Shown: one piece after another, positions 54,023 to 64,000 of the stretch
How positions within the stretch are numbered: position 1 is the first letter of the stretch
Layout of the letters: each line of letters starts with the position of its first letter
Source of the DNA: Acidobacteriota bacterium
Lineage (GTDB): Bacteria; Acidobacteriota; Terriglobia; Bryobacterales; Bryobacteraceae
Direction: 5' to 3'
NCBI GenBank assembly: GCA_029776225.1
Contig: JAKOTR010000022.1
Span: 1 to 64,000, forward strand
Length of the DNA: 64,000 nt
Notes under the pieces: generated by a model
Databases searched by the model: none
What the model saw: the letters and a program-made list of their open reading frames with translations, nothing else
Told to the model about the DNA's origin: nothing
Position numbers and translations under genes: made by a program

Positions 54023-54622
54023 ATGGTAATTGACGGAATCTACTACGCGCTGGCTTTCGCGGCTGGAGGAGGGATCGTCTCGTATCTGGCAGGCCCGGCG
54101 CTTGGGGTTCCCCTTTATCTTTTCGCCGCATTTTGCCTGTGGTTTTTTCGCGACCCCGAAAGGGAGATACCCGCGGGCGACGTGGCGGTCTCCCCTGCCG
54201 ATGGGAAGGTGCTCGCCGTCTCCCCCGACGGCACGGGCGCGACGCGAATCGGCATCTTCATGAACGTCTTTGATGTCCACGTGAACCGTGCGCCGATCGC
54301 GGGCCGCATCACGGAAGTGAAGTATAAGAAGGGCGATTTTCTGGCGGCGAACCGCGACGATGCCGTCCTGCACAACGAGCAGAACCTCGTCGTGATCGAA
54401 GGCGGCGGCAGCCGGGTGGCGTTCAACCAGATCGCGGGACTGATTGCGCGGCGGATCGTATGTTATAAGAAACCGGGGGATGAGGTCGCGCGGGGGGAGC
54501 GGGTAGGACTGATTAAGTTCGGCTCACGGGTGGACGTGTTACTGGGACCGGAGTGGGCTGTATGCGTGCGGCCTGGTGAGCGGGTAAAAGCGGGGTCAAG
54601 CGTTCTGGCGCGGCGCCGCTAG
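54023..54622 (+). CDS. psd: Phosphatidylserine decarboxylase proenzyme, short form
   Basis: A 199-residue, membrane-anchored decarboxylase making phosphatidylethanolamine. A hydrophobic N-terminus (5-45) precedes VAVSPADGKVLAV, IFMNVFDVHVNRAPIAG and the self-cleavage site in LIKFGSRVDVLL, where cleavage before Ser yields the pyruvoyl group. The short length is that of the archaetidylserine-type PSD-II class. It lies eight bases before pssA, its pathway partner. Confidence 0.93.
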   Translation: MVIDGIYYALAFAAGGGIVSYLAGPALGVPLYLFAAFCLWFFRDPEREIPAGDVAVSPADGKVLAVSPDGTGATRIGIFMNVFDVHVNRAPIAGRITEVKYKKGDFLAANRDDAVLHNEQNLVVIEGGGSRVAFNQIAGLIARRIVCYKKPGDEVARGERVGLIKFGSRVDVLLGPEWAVCVRPGERVKAGSSVLARRR

Positions 54623-54630
54623 GATAGGCG

Positions 54631-55524
54631 ATGGGAGTTCGCGATTTCTCCAGGCAGTTGATCGACCCGAACTCGCCGCACTTAAGGCGGCGGCGGGCAG
54701 CATACGCGTTGCCCACGCTGTTCACGGCGGGCAACATATTCCTCGGCTTCGCCTCGATCATGAAGTCGTTCCAGGGGGCGATGCTGGTGTCGGGCGGTTA
54801 CACCGGACCGAACGCGCACTTCGAGACCGCCGCACTGGCGATCGGATGGGCCTTCCTGCTTGACGGGCTGGACGGCCGGATCGCGCGCCTGACCAACACG
54901 ACGAGCGAGTTCGGCCGCGAGATGGATTCCCTGGCCGACGTCATCACCTTCGGGATCGCGCCGGCAGTGCTGGGATTCGCCTGGGGCGCGCAATTCGTGA
55001 TCTCATCGGCGATGTTTGAATGGCGGGATCAGCTCCGGGGACTGGCGTACTTCATTCCCTTTCTGTTCCTGCTGTGCGGCGCGGCGCGGCTGGCGCGCTT
55101 CAACGTTCAAAAGAACCCGGTGCCGAAGAACCCCGGCCGGCCAGACCGCAAGTACTTTGTGGGCTTGCCGATTCCCGCGGCCGCCGCGGTCGTGGCCGCG
55201 TTCGTATACGCAGCGGAGGGAGAACCGCTGGCCTGGTGGCCCCTCACCGCGGCATGGCTGGCGCTCCTCGCTATGCTTTCTTTTCTCATGGTGAGCACGT
55301 GGCGCTACCGCAGCTTTAAGGACGTTCAGTTGTTGCGGCCGCGGTCGGGGCTAACCGTGGTGCTGTTGGGAAGCGTCATCTATCTGATCGCGACCTACCC
55401 GAAGCCGGTGTTGCTCGGGCTCGCTTGCGCCTACGTTGCGAGCGGCGTACTGGTCCGGACGGGCGGCGTCCTGCGCCGCCGTTTCCGGCGCCCTCCACCG
55501 GAGCCCGAACACCAGGTGGTTTGA
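54631..55524 (+). CDS. pssA: CDP-diacylglycerol-serine O-phosphatidyltransferase
   Basis: A 297-residue integral membrane enzyme of the CDP-alcohol phosphotransferase family. The active-site motif LDGLDGRIARLTNTTSEFGREMDSLAD (DGx2ARx8Gx3Dx3D, about 83-105) is complete, flanked by about eight transmembrane segments. It makes phosphatidylserine for the decarboxylase encoded just upstream. The C-terminal tail is Arg/Pro-rich. The following gene starts one base after its stop. Confidence 0.92.
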   Translation: MGVRDFSRQLIDPNSPHLRRRRAAYALPTLFTAGNIFLGFASIMKSFQGAMLVSGGYTGPNAHFETAALAIGWAFLLDGLDGRIARLTNTTSEFGREMDSLADVITFGIAPAVLGFAWGAQFVISSAMFEWRDQLRGLAYFIPFLFLLCGAARLARFNVQKNPVPKNPGRPDRKYFVGLPIPAAAAVVAAFVYAAEGEPLAWWPLTAAWLALLAMLSFLMVSTWRYRSFKDVQLLRPRSGLTVVLLGSVIYLIATYPKPVLLGLACAYVASGVLVRTGGVLRRRFRRPPPEPEHQVV

Positions 55525-55525
55525 T

Positions 55526-56548
55526 ATGAAACCTGTTGCAGCGATAGTCGGGAGCGGTTCCCTGTTAGGACGCGAACTGCGCGACCTGCTGGCGGGCGGA
55601 GCCTTTCAGACGAAATTGATCGGCGCGGACCGGGAGGAGACCGGCACGCTGACCGAAGAAGACAACGAGCCCGTAGTCATGACCGCGCTCGATGAGGACA
55701 ACCTGGCAGGGGCGCGGATTGTGTTCCTGGCGGGATCGCCGGAATCGAGCCGGAAAGCCCTGGACATCGTGTCGCGGCTCCCCTCTTCGCCTCCGGTGCT
55801 GATCGATCTCACCTATGTTATGGAGGACCGGCCGGGGGCCTACCTGCGGGCGCCGATCGCCGAACCCGCGAATTTCGTCCCGCCTCCGCTCACCGGGCAC
55901 GTCATCGCGCATCCGGCGTCAACGGTTCTGGCGATGTTCCTCAGCAGGATCTCGCAGGCGCACACAATCCGCCGTGCGGTGGCGCACGTTTTCGAGCCCG
56001 CGAGCGAGCGCGGCAAGCGCGGCATCGAGGAACTGGAGCAGCAGACCGTGAACCTGCTCACCTTCAAGCAACTCCCGAAGAAGGTCTACGGCGAGCAGGT
56101 GGGATTCAACCTGCTGGCCGCCTTCGGGACGGAGGCCGAGGAGTCGCTGGCAACCATTGAAGAGCGGATCGAGCGGCACCTGGCGAGCTTGCTAGCCCTG
56201 CACGGAAACATTCCCATGCCCTCGCTCCGGCTCATTCAGGCCCCGGTTTTTCATGGCTACAGCGCTTCGCTGTGGGTGGAGTTCGAGGAAAACCCCGGAC
56301 GGGAGGCGCTGGAGAAGCACCTGGCTTCGGCGCAGATCGATGTGCGCGGGCCGGACCTCGACCCGCCGCACGTCGTGGGAATGGCGGGGCAGAGCGGCAT
56401 CGCCGTTGGCGCGATTGCGGCCGACCGGAGCGATCCGCGGGCGTGCTGGTTCTGGCTGGCCTCGGATAACCTGAGAATTATGGCTGAGAACGGAGTGGCG
56501 GTGGCGCGGGCACTTCTCGGACAACCGGGAACGGCGCGGGAGCAATGA
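55526..56548 (+). CDS. Aspartate-semialdehyde-dehydrogenase-like protein lacking the catalytic Cys
   Basis: A 340-residue protein with the two-domain fold of aspartate-semialdehyde dehydrogenases: N-terminal AAIVGSGSLLGRELRDLL (NADP-binding) and a C-terminal dimerisation domain with QVGFNLLAAFG and PVFHGYSASLWVEF. Where active enzymes have the nucleophile in PNCxT, this protein has HPASTV (about 120), so it cannot form the thioester. It resembles the USG-1-type paralogues of unknown function. ATG 55526 is just after pssA; the stop overlaps lptE by four bases. Function unknown; a structural or regulatory role in the envelope operon is possible. Confidence 0.75.
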   Translation: MKPVAAIVGSGSLLGRELRDLLAGGAFQTKLIGADREETGTLTEEDNEPVVMTALDEDNLAGARIVFLAGSPESSRKALDIVSRLPSSPPVLIDLTYVMEDRPGAYLRAPIAEPANFVPPPLTGHVIAHPASTVLAMFLSRISQAHTIRRAVAHVFEPASERGKRGIEELEQQTVNLLTFKQLPKKVYGEQVGFNLLAAFGTEAEESLATIEERIERHLASLLALHGNIPMPSLRLIQAPVFHGYSASLWVEFEENPGREALEKHLASAQIDVRGPDLDPPHVVGMAGQSGIAVGAIAADRSDPRACWFWLASDNLRIMAENGVAVARALLGQPGTAREQ

Positions 56549-57075
56549 GCGGAAAAGCCGTTCGCTGGTTGTGGCTGGCAGGACTCGTCGCCGCTATGGC
56601 CTGCGGCTGTGGCTACCGCGTCGCCGGAAAGGCCGACCTGCTGCCGAAAAACATCAAGACGATTGCGATTCCGCCGTTCGGTAACGCCACCACGCGGCAC
56701 CGCCTTTCCGAGCGGCTTTCGGCCGCCCTGACGCGGGAGTTCATTTCGCGCACGCGGTACCAGATTGTGGCCGATCCCGAGCAGGCCGACGCGGTGCTTA
56801 CCGGCTCGGTGCTCCGATACTCGGCCTACCCGGTGCTCTACGATCAGGCGACCGGACGCGCAAGCGGCGTGCAGGTGTACGTCGGCCTGGACCTCACCTT
56901 GCGCGAACGGGCCACCGGCGCCGTACTCTTCAACCGTTCCAACTGGGAAATCCGCGAGCGCTACGAAATCAGCGTGGACCCGTCGGCGTACCTGGAAGAG
57001 AGCGACCTGGCGATGGCGCGCTTGAGCAGCTACGTGGCGCGCACCGTGGTCGCCGCCATCCTGGAAAATTTTTGA
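56545..57075 (+). CDS. lptE: LPS-assembly lipoprotein LptE-like
   Basis: A 176-residue lipoprotein: signal with lipobox near GLVAAMACGC and mature N-terminus CGYRVAGKA, typical of LptE. Then KTIAIPPFGNATTRHRLSERLSAALTREF-type sequence (positions about 39-70) and a beta-sandwich with TGSVLRYSAYPVLYD and NWEIRERYEIS. It would plug the LptD barrel in the outer membrane. Overlaps its neighbours by four bases on both sides. LptD itself is not in the window. Confidence 0.85.
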   Translation: MSGKAVRWLWLAGLVAAMACGCGYRVAGKADLLPKNIKTIAIPPFGNATTRHRLSERLSAALTREFISRTRYQIVADPEQADAVLTGSVLRYSAYPVLYDQATGRASGVQVYVGLDLTLRERATGAVLFNRSNWEIRERYEISVDPSAYLEESDLAMARLSSYVARTVVAAILENF

Positions 57076-58151
57076 TGACCCCGCAGCAGTTCATCCAACA
57101 CCTGAAACAGCGGGAGCCGGCCGCCGCCTACTTGTTCCTCGGCCCGGAACCTTACCGCCGGAATGAGTGCCGCAGGGCGCTGATCGAACGGGTGCTCGCC
57201 GGTCCCGAGGAGCGGGAAGAGGGCCTGACCCGCTTCGACCTCGAGGAAACGGCGCTCGAAAGCGTGATCGAGGACGCCCGTTCCCCCTCGCTGTTCACCG
57301 CGAAGCGGGTGCTGATCGTATCCAACGCGGAAGCGGCGCTTCCGCGCGCCAAAGCGGCTGAATCCGATGAACAGCAGGCTCCGAAGCGCGGCTCGAACGA
57401 GGCACTGGCCCGCTATCTCAACGATCCGACGCCGGGCGTCGTGCTGGTGTTTGAATCCTCGCGCTACGATTTTCAGGGCGAGGATAAGAAAAAGCTGGAG
57501 CGCGTGCGCGCCTTCTATTCCGCGATCCCGGCAGTTGTGGAGTTCCCGCACCTGACGCCGCAAGACGCGCGGCGATTCGCCGCGGACCATGCCCGGCGCG
57601 CGGGACTCAACCTGGGGCCGGAAGAGTTGGATCTTCTGGTGGAAGCCCTCGGCGCTGAGGCGGCCCGCATCGTCGCCGAGATCGAGAAGCTCCGGCTATG
57701 GGCCGCCGGCGGCCGCAACGTCGACGCCGAAGTCATTTCCAAGCTGGTGCCCGAGGCGCGGGACGCAACCATATTCGCGCTGGTGAACGCGCTGGGGCGG
57801 GGCGACCGCGCGGCGTCCCTCGACGTGCTCGATACCCTGGTCCGGCAGAGCGAATACCTTCCGCTCGCATTGAGCTTTTTGGGCACGCAGTTCCGACTGG
57901 CGATGGCCGCCAAGGAAGCCGGTCTGCGGACTCCTCAGCAGATCATGTCTCACTTCTTGAAGCTGGGCGTGCAGATGTGGCCCGCGCGGGCCGAGCAGGT
58001 CTACCAGACGCTGTCGAAGTTTTCCAAGGCGCAGATCGCCACCGCGCTGAAACACATCTATGGAACGGACAGATCGCTGCGCGACGTCTTTCCCGACGCA
58101 CGCATCGTTATGGAAGGTCTGATTCTGGATTTAACGGCTGGCCGGCAATAG
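57072..58151 (+). CDS. holA: DNA polymerase III subunit delta
   Basis: A 359-residue clamp-loader subunit. It shows the N-terminal PAAYLFLGPEPYRRNECRRAL, RVLIVSNAEAALP, a degenerate AAA fold without Walker A, and the C-terminal collar LSFLGTQFRLAMAAKEAG and LKHIYGTDRSLRDV typical of delta. It opens the beta sliding clamp. The start overlaps lptE by four bases, a pairing (lptE-holA) common in bacteria. Convergent with rpsT without a gap. Confidence 0.92.
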   Translation: MMTPQQFIQHLKQREPAAAYLFLGPEPYRRNECRRALIERVLAGPEEREEGLTRFDLEETALESVIEDARSPSLFTAKRVLIVSNAEAALPRAKAAESDEQQAPKRGSNEALARYLNDPTPGVVLVFESSRYDFQGEDKKKLERVRAFYSAIPAVVEFPHLTPQDARRFAADHARRAGLNLGPEELDLLVEALGAEAARIVAEIEKLRLWAAGGRNVDAEVISKLVPEARDATIFALVNALGRGDRAASLDVLDTLVRQSEYLPLALSFLGTQFRLAMAAKEAGLRTPQQIMSHFLKLGVQMWPARAEQVYQTLSKFSKAQIATALKHIYGTDRSLRDVFPDARIVMEGLILDLTAGRQ

Positions 58152-58424
58152 TCAGGCGGCGGCGACGAGGCGCTTCACATGCGCCGTGAGCCGGCTCTTG
58201 TAGCGGGCGGCCGTGTTCTTCTTCACGATGCCCCACTTGGCCGCACGGTCGATAATCGAGTAAGTCTTCGGTAGCATGGCCTGGGCCGCGGCGGCGTCCT
58301 TGCTGGCAATAACCTGCCGGATCGCGCGGATCGCGGAGCGCAGGCGCGTTTTGCGCATACGGTTGAAGCGGGTGCGCCTCTTGTCCATCCGCACGCGCTT
58401 CAGAGCAGAAAAAGTGTTTGCCAT
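58152..58424 (-). CDS. rpsT: 30S ribosomal protein S20
   Basis: A 90-residue, Lys/Arg-rich helical protein: [21 protein letters not shown] at the start, [32 protein letters not shown] and a helical end. It binds the 5' domain of 16S rRNA. No clear Shine-Dalgarno sequence precedes the ATG, in keeping with S20 genes regulated at translation initiation. Confidence 0.96.
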   Translation of the reverse strand: MANTFSALKRVRMDKRRTRFNRMRKTRLRSAIRAIRQVIASKDAAAAQAMLPKTYSIIDRAAKWGIVKKNTAARYKSRLTAHVKRLVAAA

Positions 58425-58505
58425 CTAGTTCAGAATCCGGTTGGTTTGTTTCTCCAGTCAGGATAGCGCAGCGGCGCGGGCGCGGTCAATTGGGGCAGGT
58501 CCCCT

Positions 58506-59168
58506 TTATTTTTGCACCGAGACGCGCTCCACCCAGACCAGCTCGCAAGCCCCCGAGCCGGTATCCGTGCGGCTCAGCGAACTGCGCCAGCGGGAACCGT
58601 CCTTGCCCTCCACCAGGACCAGGTAGCCGGAGAGGCTCACCACGGAGCCGGGGCGGATACGAAGAAGCCTGCTCCGCACCTCGGCATCGGCGGGAATCAG
58701 GTGCATGTTAGCGCTGTGGGCGATAATGTCGGCCTCCGGAATCGGAAGCCGCCTGCCCTTGGGCCTCCACTGAAACCACCGCCTGCCCTGCGTGATGATC
58801 AACCTGTCGATGACGCTTTGGTCCGACATCGGTCCCCACCCCAGCACAAAGTCGACGGGGGATAGCCTGGAGCCGCGGTCCCACCAATATCGCTCCCGCC
58901 CCAAAAGAAGCCCCCGCGCGGAAAAGCTCGCCAGGGCCGTCACGCGATACTCCGGAGTGTCCGCGAGGGTGATTCCCGCCATCAGGTTCTGCCGCGGCGC
59001 TTCGGGAACGAGCACGCCGGGCGGATGGCGGACCGGCGGGTCCAGGAACCAGTACAGCAGGGCGGCCGAGGCAACCAGCGCCGCAAGCCACTTTCCGAAA
59101 CCAGCCCATGAGGCCGGCGCATGGTCTTCTGACTTTGTGGTTGGAGTAACTCCCGCGGCTGGGCCCAT
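58506..59168 (-). CDS. Conserved hypothetical single-pass membrane protein
   Basis: A 220-residue protein with one N-terminal transmembrane segment (KWLAALVASAALLYWFL, about 28-44) and a periplasmic domain. The stretches DTPEYRVTALASFSARGLLLG, RGSRLSPVDFVLGWGPMSDQ, AHSANMHLIPAD and TGSGACELVWVERV look like those of an uncharacterised family seen in proteobacteria and others; no function is known to me. It stands alone on the minus strand between rpsT and the histidine kinase, with 31 bases between it and the kinase stop, so it may be expressed from that transcript. Confidence 0.7.
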   Translation of the reverse strand: MGPAAGVTPTTKSEDHAPASWAGFGKWLAALVASAALLYWFLDPPVRHPPGVLVPEAPRQNLMAGITLADTPEYRVTALASFSARGLLLGRERYWWDRGSRLSPVDFVLGWGPMSDQSVIDRLIITQGRRWFQWRPKGRRLPIPEADIIAHSANMHLIPADAEVRSRLLRIRPGSVVSLSGYLVLVEGKDGSRWRSSLSRTDTGSGACELVWVERVSVQK

Positions 59169-59199
59169 CCCGGCCAGTATAAAATGAGCCAGCCCGGCC

Positions 59200-61620
<2,421 letters not shown>

Positions 61621-61733
61621 ATTGCCCTTCCCAAACCCCTGCCCTGATTCCAGTCTAGCGCCCGAGGAGTACAGGTTCCCGCCGGGCTGGTGCCGTGCCA
61701 GGAAAACGAACGTGGCGCACGCAATTCGCGGTT

Positions 61734-62834
61734 TCAGATGTTGGCGGCCCGGACCGACATGCTGGTGTTCGGCTCAGGCGTGGGACTACTGCGGACGATG
61801 CCCCGCTTCGTGCGGATCGACCGGACGCGAGCCTCCAGAGTTTCGGCTTCGGGAACGCGCCGCATGGTCCGCAGGATGCCCGCGTAATCCTCGAGCCTGG
61901 CAACGACCTGCGGGTGCTCCGAGCCCAGTGCCTCCTCGAAGGCAGCCAGCGCGAGCCGGAGGAGCGGTTCGGCCTGGCTGTACTGGCCTTGAGCGCGGTA
62001 CAGTTCGGCCAGTTCGGTAACGGTATGCAAGAAATCGGGATGCTTTGGGCCCAGCACTTTCTCCTGGATCGAGAGCGCCAGCCGAAACAACGGTTCGGCG
62101 CTCGCAAACTTCCCCTGCTTCCGGTACATCGTGGCGATCTCGGTGAGAGCGACCGCAACTTTCGGGTGCTCATCGCCCTGGAGAGCTTTTCTGAGTTCGA
62201 GAACCCTCCACAGGATGGGTTCGGCCTCAGACAGCCGCTCCTGAGCCACATAAAAACGCGCCAGCGTTTGCAGCACCGCGAGGGTGTTCCAATCCTCGAC
62301 CTTGCGGGCGCTGAGCAGCCTCAAGGCGCGTTGCAGTCCGTAAAACGCCTCGGGCATCCGCCCGAGCTTCATGGCGATTTCGCCAAGGCTGGACAGCACG
62401 AGAGCTATGTCGGGGTGGTCGGGCCCCAGTTCCTCGGTCCAGATCTCGAGCGCGCGTTTGTAGGCCAGCTCCGCCTCGGCACACTTGCCCTGCGATTTAT
62501 ACAGGCCGCCCAGGTTGTAGAACACCTGGCCTAAGTCCACGGCCTTCTCGCGGCCAGCTTTCTCGAGAAGCGTTACGGCACGCCGGAATTGAGACTCGGC
62601 GTCATGGTATTTGCCTTGGTAGTAATAGAGCGTCCCCAACCGGTTGAGCATGTCCGGCAGGACAGGGTTGTTCGGACCGCCTTGCTCGGCCTCGGCAACC
62701 GCTTTCTCCATCGCCAAAGCCGCCTGGTCCAGGCATCCCAGATAGAAGGCACCCTCCGCTAAGTCATTGAGATATTGACACGTTGCGTCACGTAATTCGC
62801 TCTGAGCGTCGCGAACCGGCAAATCCGCTGTCAT
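61734..62834 (-). CDS. Tetratricopeptide-repeat protein (kinesin light chain-like repeats)
   Basis: A 366-residue, all-helical protein with about seven 42-residue TPR units of the TPR_10/TPR_12 kind, for example LNRLGTLYYYQGKYHDAESQF, LGGLYKSQGKCAEAELAYKRA and LAELYRAQGQYSQAEPLLRLA. No signal peptide or enzymatic domain. Such proteins are scaffolds for protein contacts. It lies 113 bases upstream of the histidine kinase on the same strand, so a shared transcript is possible. Confidence 0.82.
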   Translation of the reverse strand: MTADLPVRDAQSELRDATCQYLNDLAEGAFYLGCLDQAALAMEKAVAEAEQGGPNNPVLPDMLNRLGTLYYYQGKYHDAESQFRRAVTLLEKAGREKAVDLGQVFYNLGGLYKSQGKCAEAELAYKRALEIWTEELGPDHPDIALVLSSLGEIAMKLGRMPEAFYGLQRALRLLSARKVEDWNTLAVLQTLARFYVAQERLSEAEPILWRVLELRKALQGDEHPKVAVALTEIATMYRKQGKFASAEPLFRLALSIQEKVLGPKHPDFLHTVTELAELYRAQGQYSQAEPLLRLALAAFEEALGSEHPQVVARLEDYAGILRTMRRVPEAETLEARVRSIRTKRGIVRSSPTPEPNTSMSVRAANI

Positions 62835-63044
62835 GACAGAGTTAAGAAGAGTGTAGCACTGGATACCCCAAAATGCGAGGGGTTAGTGTCCACATTTGTG
62901 GGTAGTACTGTGAATTTTTGCGTCCGGGGTGTCCCCAAAGCGCCGCGGCGGAATTCCAGAGTTTAGGACCCTGATAGCGCTGCCTTGACCCCGAACGCCG
63001 GGTCTGGGAAATTGTGGTGATGACATTCCGGGCTTGGAGGGCGT

Positions 63045-63488
63045 ATGGCAGATAGGGTTCGTTCGATTCTGGCGAACAAGGGCTCGGCAATCTGGTCTGT
63101 TACGCCGGAATCAACGGTCTATGAGGCGTTGATGCTGATGGCCGAAAAGGATGTTGGGGCGTTGCCCGTCGTTTCCGAGGGCAAGCTGGCCGGCATTTTC
63201 TCCGAGCGCGATTACGCCCGCAAGGTCGCCCTCATGGGGCGCTCGTCAAAAGAAATGCGGGTGTCGGAGATCATGACCGGCGAAGTCATCACGATCACGC
63301 CGGACCACAGCATCGACGAATGCATGCGGATTGTGACCGAGCATCGCATCCGCCACCTTCCCGTCGTGGAAGGAGACCGGCTCGTCGGGATCGTCTCAAT
63401 CGGCGACCTGGTGAACGCGATCATCTCCGCGCAGGCGGCAACGATCGAGCACCTGAGCAACTATATAACGGGTAATTACCCCTCGTAA
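63045..63488 (+). CDS. CBS-domain pair protein
   Basis: A 147-residue protein made of two CBS domains (about 8-65 and 72-135): TVYEALMLMAEKDVGALPVV, GIFSERDYARKVA, then IDECMRIVTEHRIRHLPVVEGDRLVGIVSIGDL-type second repeat. Stand-alone CBS pairs sense adenosine nucleotides and act on partner proteins. GGAGG lies a few bases before ATG 63045. Convergent with the bshC gene. Confidence 0.9.
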   Translation: MADRVRSILANKGSAIWSVTPESTVYEALMLMAEKDVGALPVVSEGKLAGIFSERDYARKVALMGRSSKEMRVSEIMTGEVITITPDHSIDECMRIVTEHRIRHLPVVEGDRLVGIVSIGDLVNAIISAQAATIEHLSNYITGNYPS

Positions 63489-63507
63489 TCCTGTTAGGGC
63501 ACCGGCG

Positions 63508-64000
63508 CTACAGGGCAACCACGCGGTGATCGCGGCAATCGAGCGTCAATAAGTCCGCAAGTCGGGCGGTGAGCTCCAGGCCGTGCCGCGCCAGGAACGG
63601 CAGGATCGAGTAGAAGCGTTCCTGCAGGTGCTTCTGCGGGTAAATCAGCCCGTTGAGATAAGCGGCGCCGGCAGCGGCCCGCTCATTCCGCCGCAGTGCC
63701 TCGCGCGCCGCCTTGCGCTCAATTTTGGAAAGCTGCCATTCGATTTTGCGGCGGCTGGTCTGGAGCGCGGCCTCGAGGGTCGGGTCGAAGGCCTTGAAGG
63801 CAGCGCTCAGCTCTTCCAGCGCCTGCTTTGATTTCGCCTGCGCCGCCTCGATGGCGCCGCCGAGCTCGCTGGGCACCAGCTTGCGCGCAATACGTTCTTT
63901 TAATGCCTCCTCGCCCGCGAAGAAATCGGTCAACGAAAGCCCATAGCGGTCCATGAGCTTGCCCGCCCGCGCATCCAGTAGCGTCGCGCTCTGGCGGTGG
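63508..64000 (-). CDS. bshC: Bacillithiol synthase (cysteine-adding enzyme) BshC, C-terminal part
   Basis: The frame is open to the right edge, so only the last 163 codons are seen: LDARAGKLMDRYGLSLTDFF, a long coiled-coil (AIEAAQAKSKQALEELSAAF, SRRKIEWQLSKIERKAAREAL) and the closing LIYPQKHLQERFYSILPFLA. These match the C-terminal coiled-coil and end of BshC, which adds Cys to glucosaminyl-malate in bacillithiol synthesis. A shorter start (ATG 63954) would cut the conserved TLLDARAGKLM stretch and is unlikely. Confidence 0.82.
   Translation of the reverse strand, partial: HRQSATLLDARAGKLMDRYGLSLTDFFAGEEALKERIARKLVPSELGGAIEAAQAKSKQALEELSAAFKAFDPTLEAALQTSRRKIEWQLSKIERKAAREALRRNERAAAGAAYLNGLIYPQKHLQERFYSILPFLARHGLELTARLADLLTLDCRDHRVVAL

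Overview
The window looks like a high-GC chromosome segment of an Acidobacteriota member, most likely of the Bryobacterales/Solibacter group. The main reasons are a secreted subtilase ending in the Solibacter-type C-terminal domain (TIGR03437-like), two roughly 810-830-residue two-module ABC permeases of the acidobacterial duplicated permease (ADOP) type, an Oar-like TonB-dependent receptor with an N-terminal carboxypeptidase-regulatory domain, several exported Gfo/Idh/MocA oxidoreductases, and a BshC-type bacillithiol gene at the right edge. No rRNA, transposase or CRISPR array was seen.

Layout. 1-3600: right end of an integrated phage-like element (partial capsid gene, small DNA-binding proteins, tyrosine integrase) abutting the 3' end of tRNA-Gly(CCC). 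3.8-15 kb: a sugar or glycoside locus. A TonB receptor and three Gfo/Idh/MocA oxidoreductases lie on the minus strand; an endonuclease/exonuclease/phosphatase-fold lipoprotein, a DUF1080 (3-keto-glycoside hydrolase family) protein and a fourth Gfo/Idh/MocA protein lie on the plus strand. The TonB and DUF1080 promoters share a near-identical operator-like dyad. 15.1-18.5 kb: secreted S8 protease. 18.5-22.5 kb: UDP-glucose dehydrogenase, a TsaA-FmdE fusion interrupted by an in-frame amber codon, and a ThDP-dependent pyruvate oxidase-like enzyme. 22.9-30.8 kb: a seven-gene, translationally coupled glycan operon (two epimerases, B12-binding radical SAM protein, GT4, three tandem CgeB-like glycosyltransferases). 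30.8-33.4 kb: an ADOP permease with a frameshift. 33.5-36.4 kb: mutM, folP, tyrS. 36.5-41 kb: HlyD/ATPase/ADOP export cassette. About 130 bp of promoter DNA is duplicated upstream of both permease loci and contains a sigma-54-like -24/-12 element.

41-46.5 kb: minus-strand run uvrA, deoxyhypusine-synthase-like, CPBP protease, mtnA. 46.6-50.3 kb: minus-strand operon pspA, small membrane protein, membrane coiled-coil protein, AAA+ ATPase; this pairs an ESCRT-III-superfamily protein with a dedicated AAA+ motor and is the most interesting candidate system. 50.8-58.4 kb: envelope and housekeeping genes (fabZ-lpxA-lpxI, M20 peptidase, psd-pssA, an aspartate-semialdehyde-dehydrogenase-like protein without the catalytic Cys, lptE, holA, rpsT). 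58.5-64 kb: conserved hypothetical protein, hybrid histidine kinase, TPR protein, CBS-domain protein and the 3' part of bshC.

Start codons were chosen from ribosome-binding sites and family N-termini, so many coding regions begin inside the longest open frame. All functions are from sequence reading; no database search was run.
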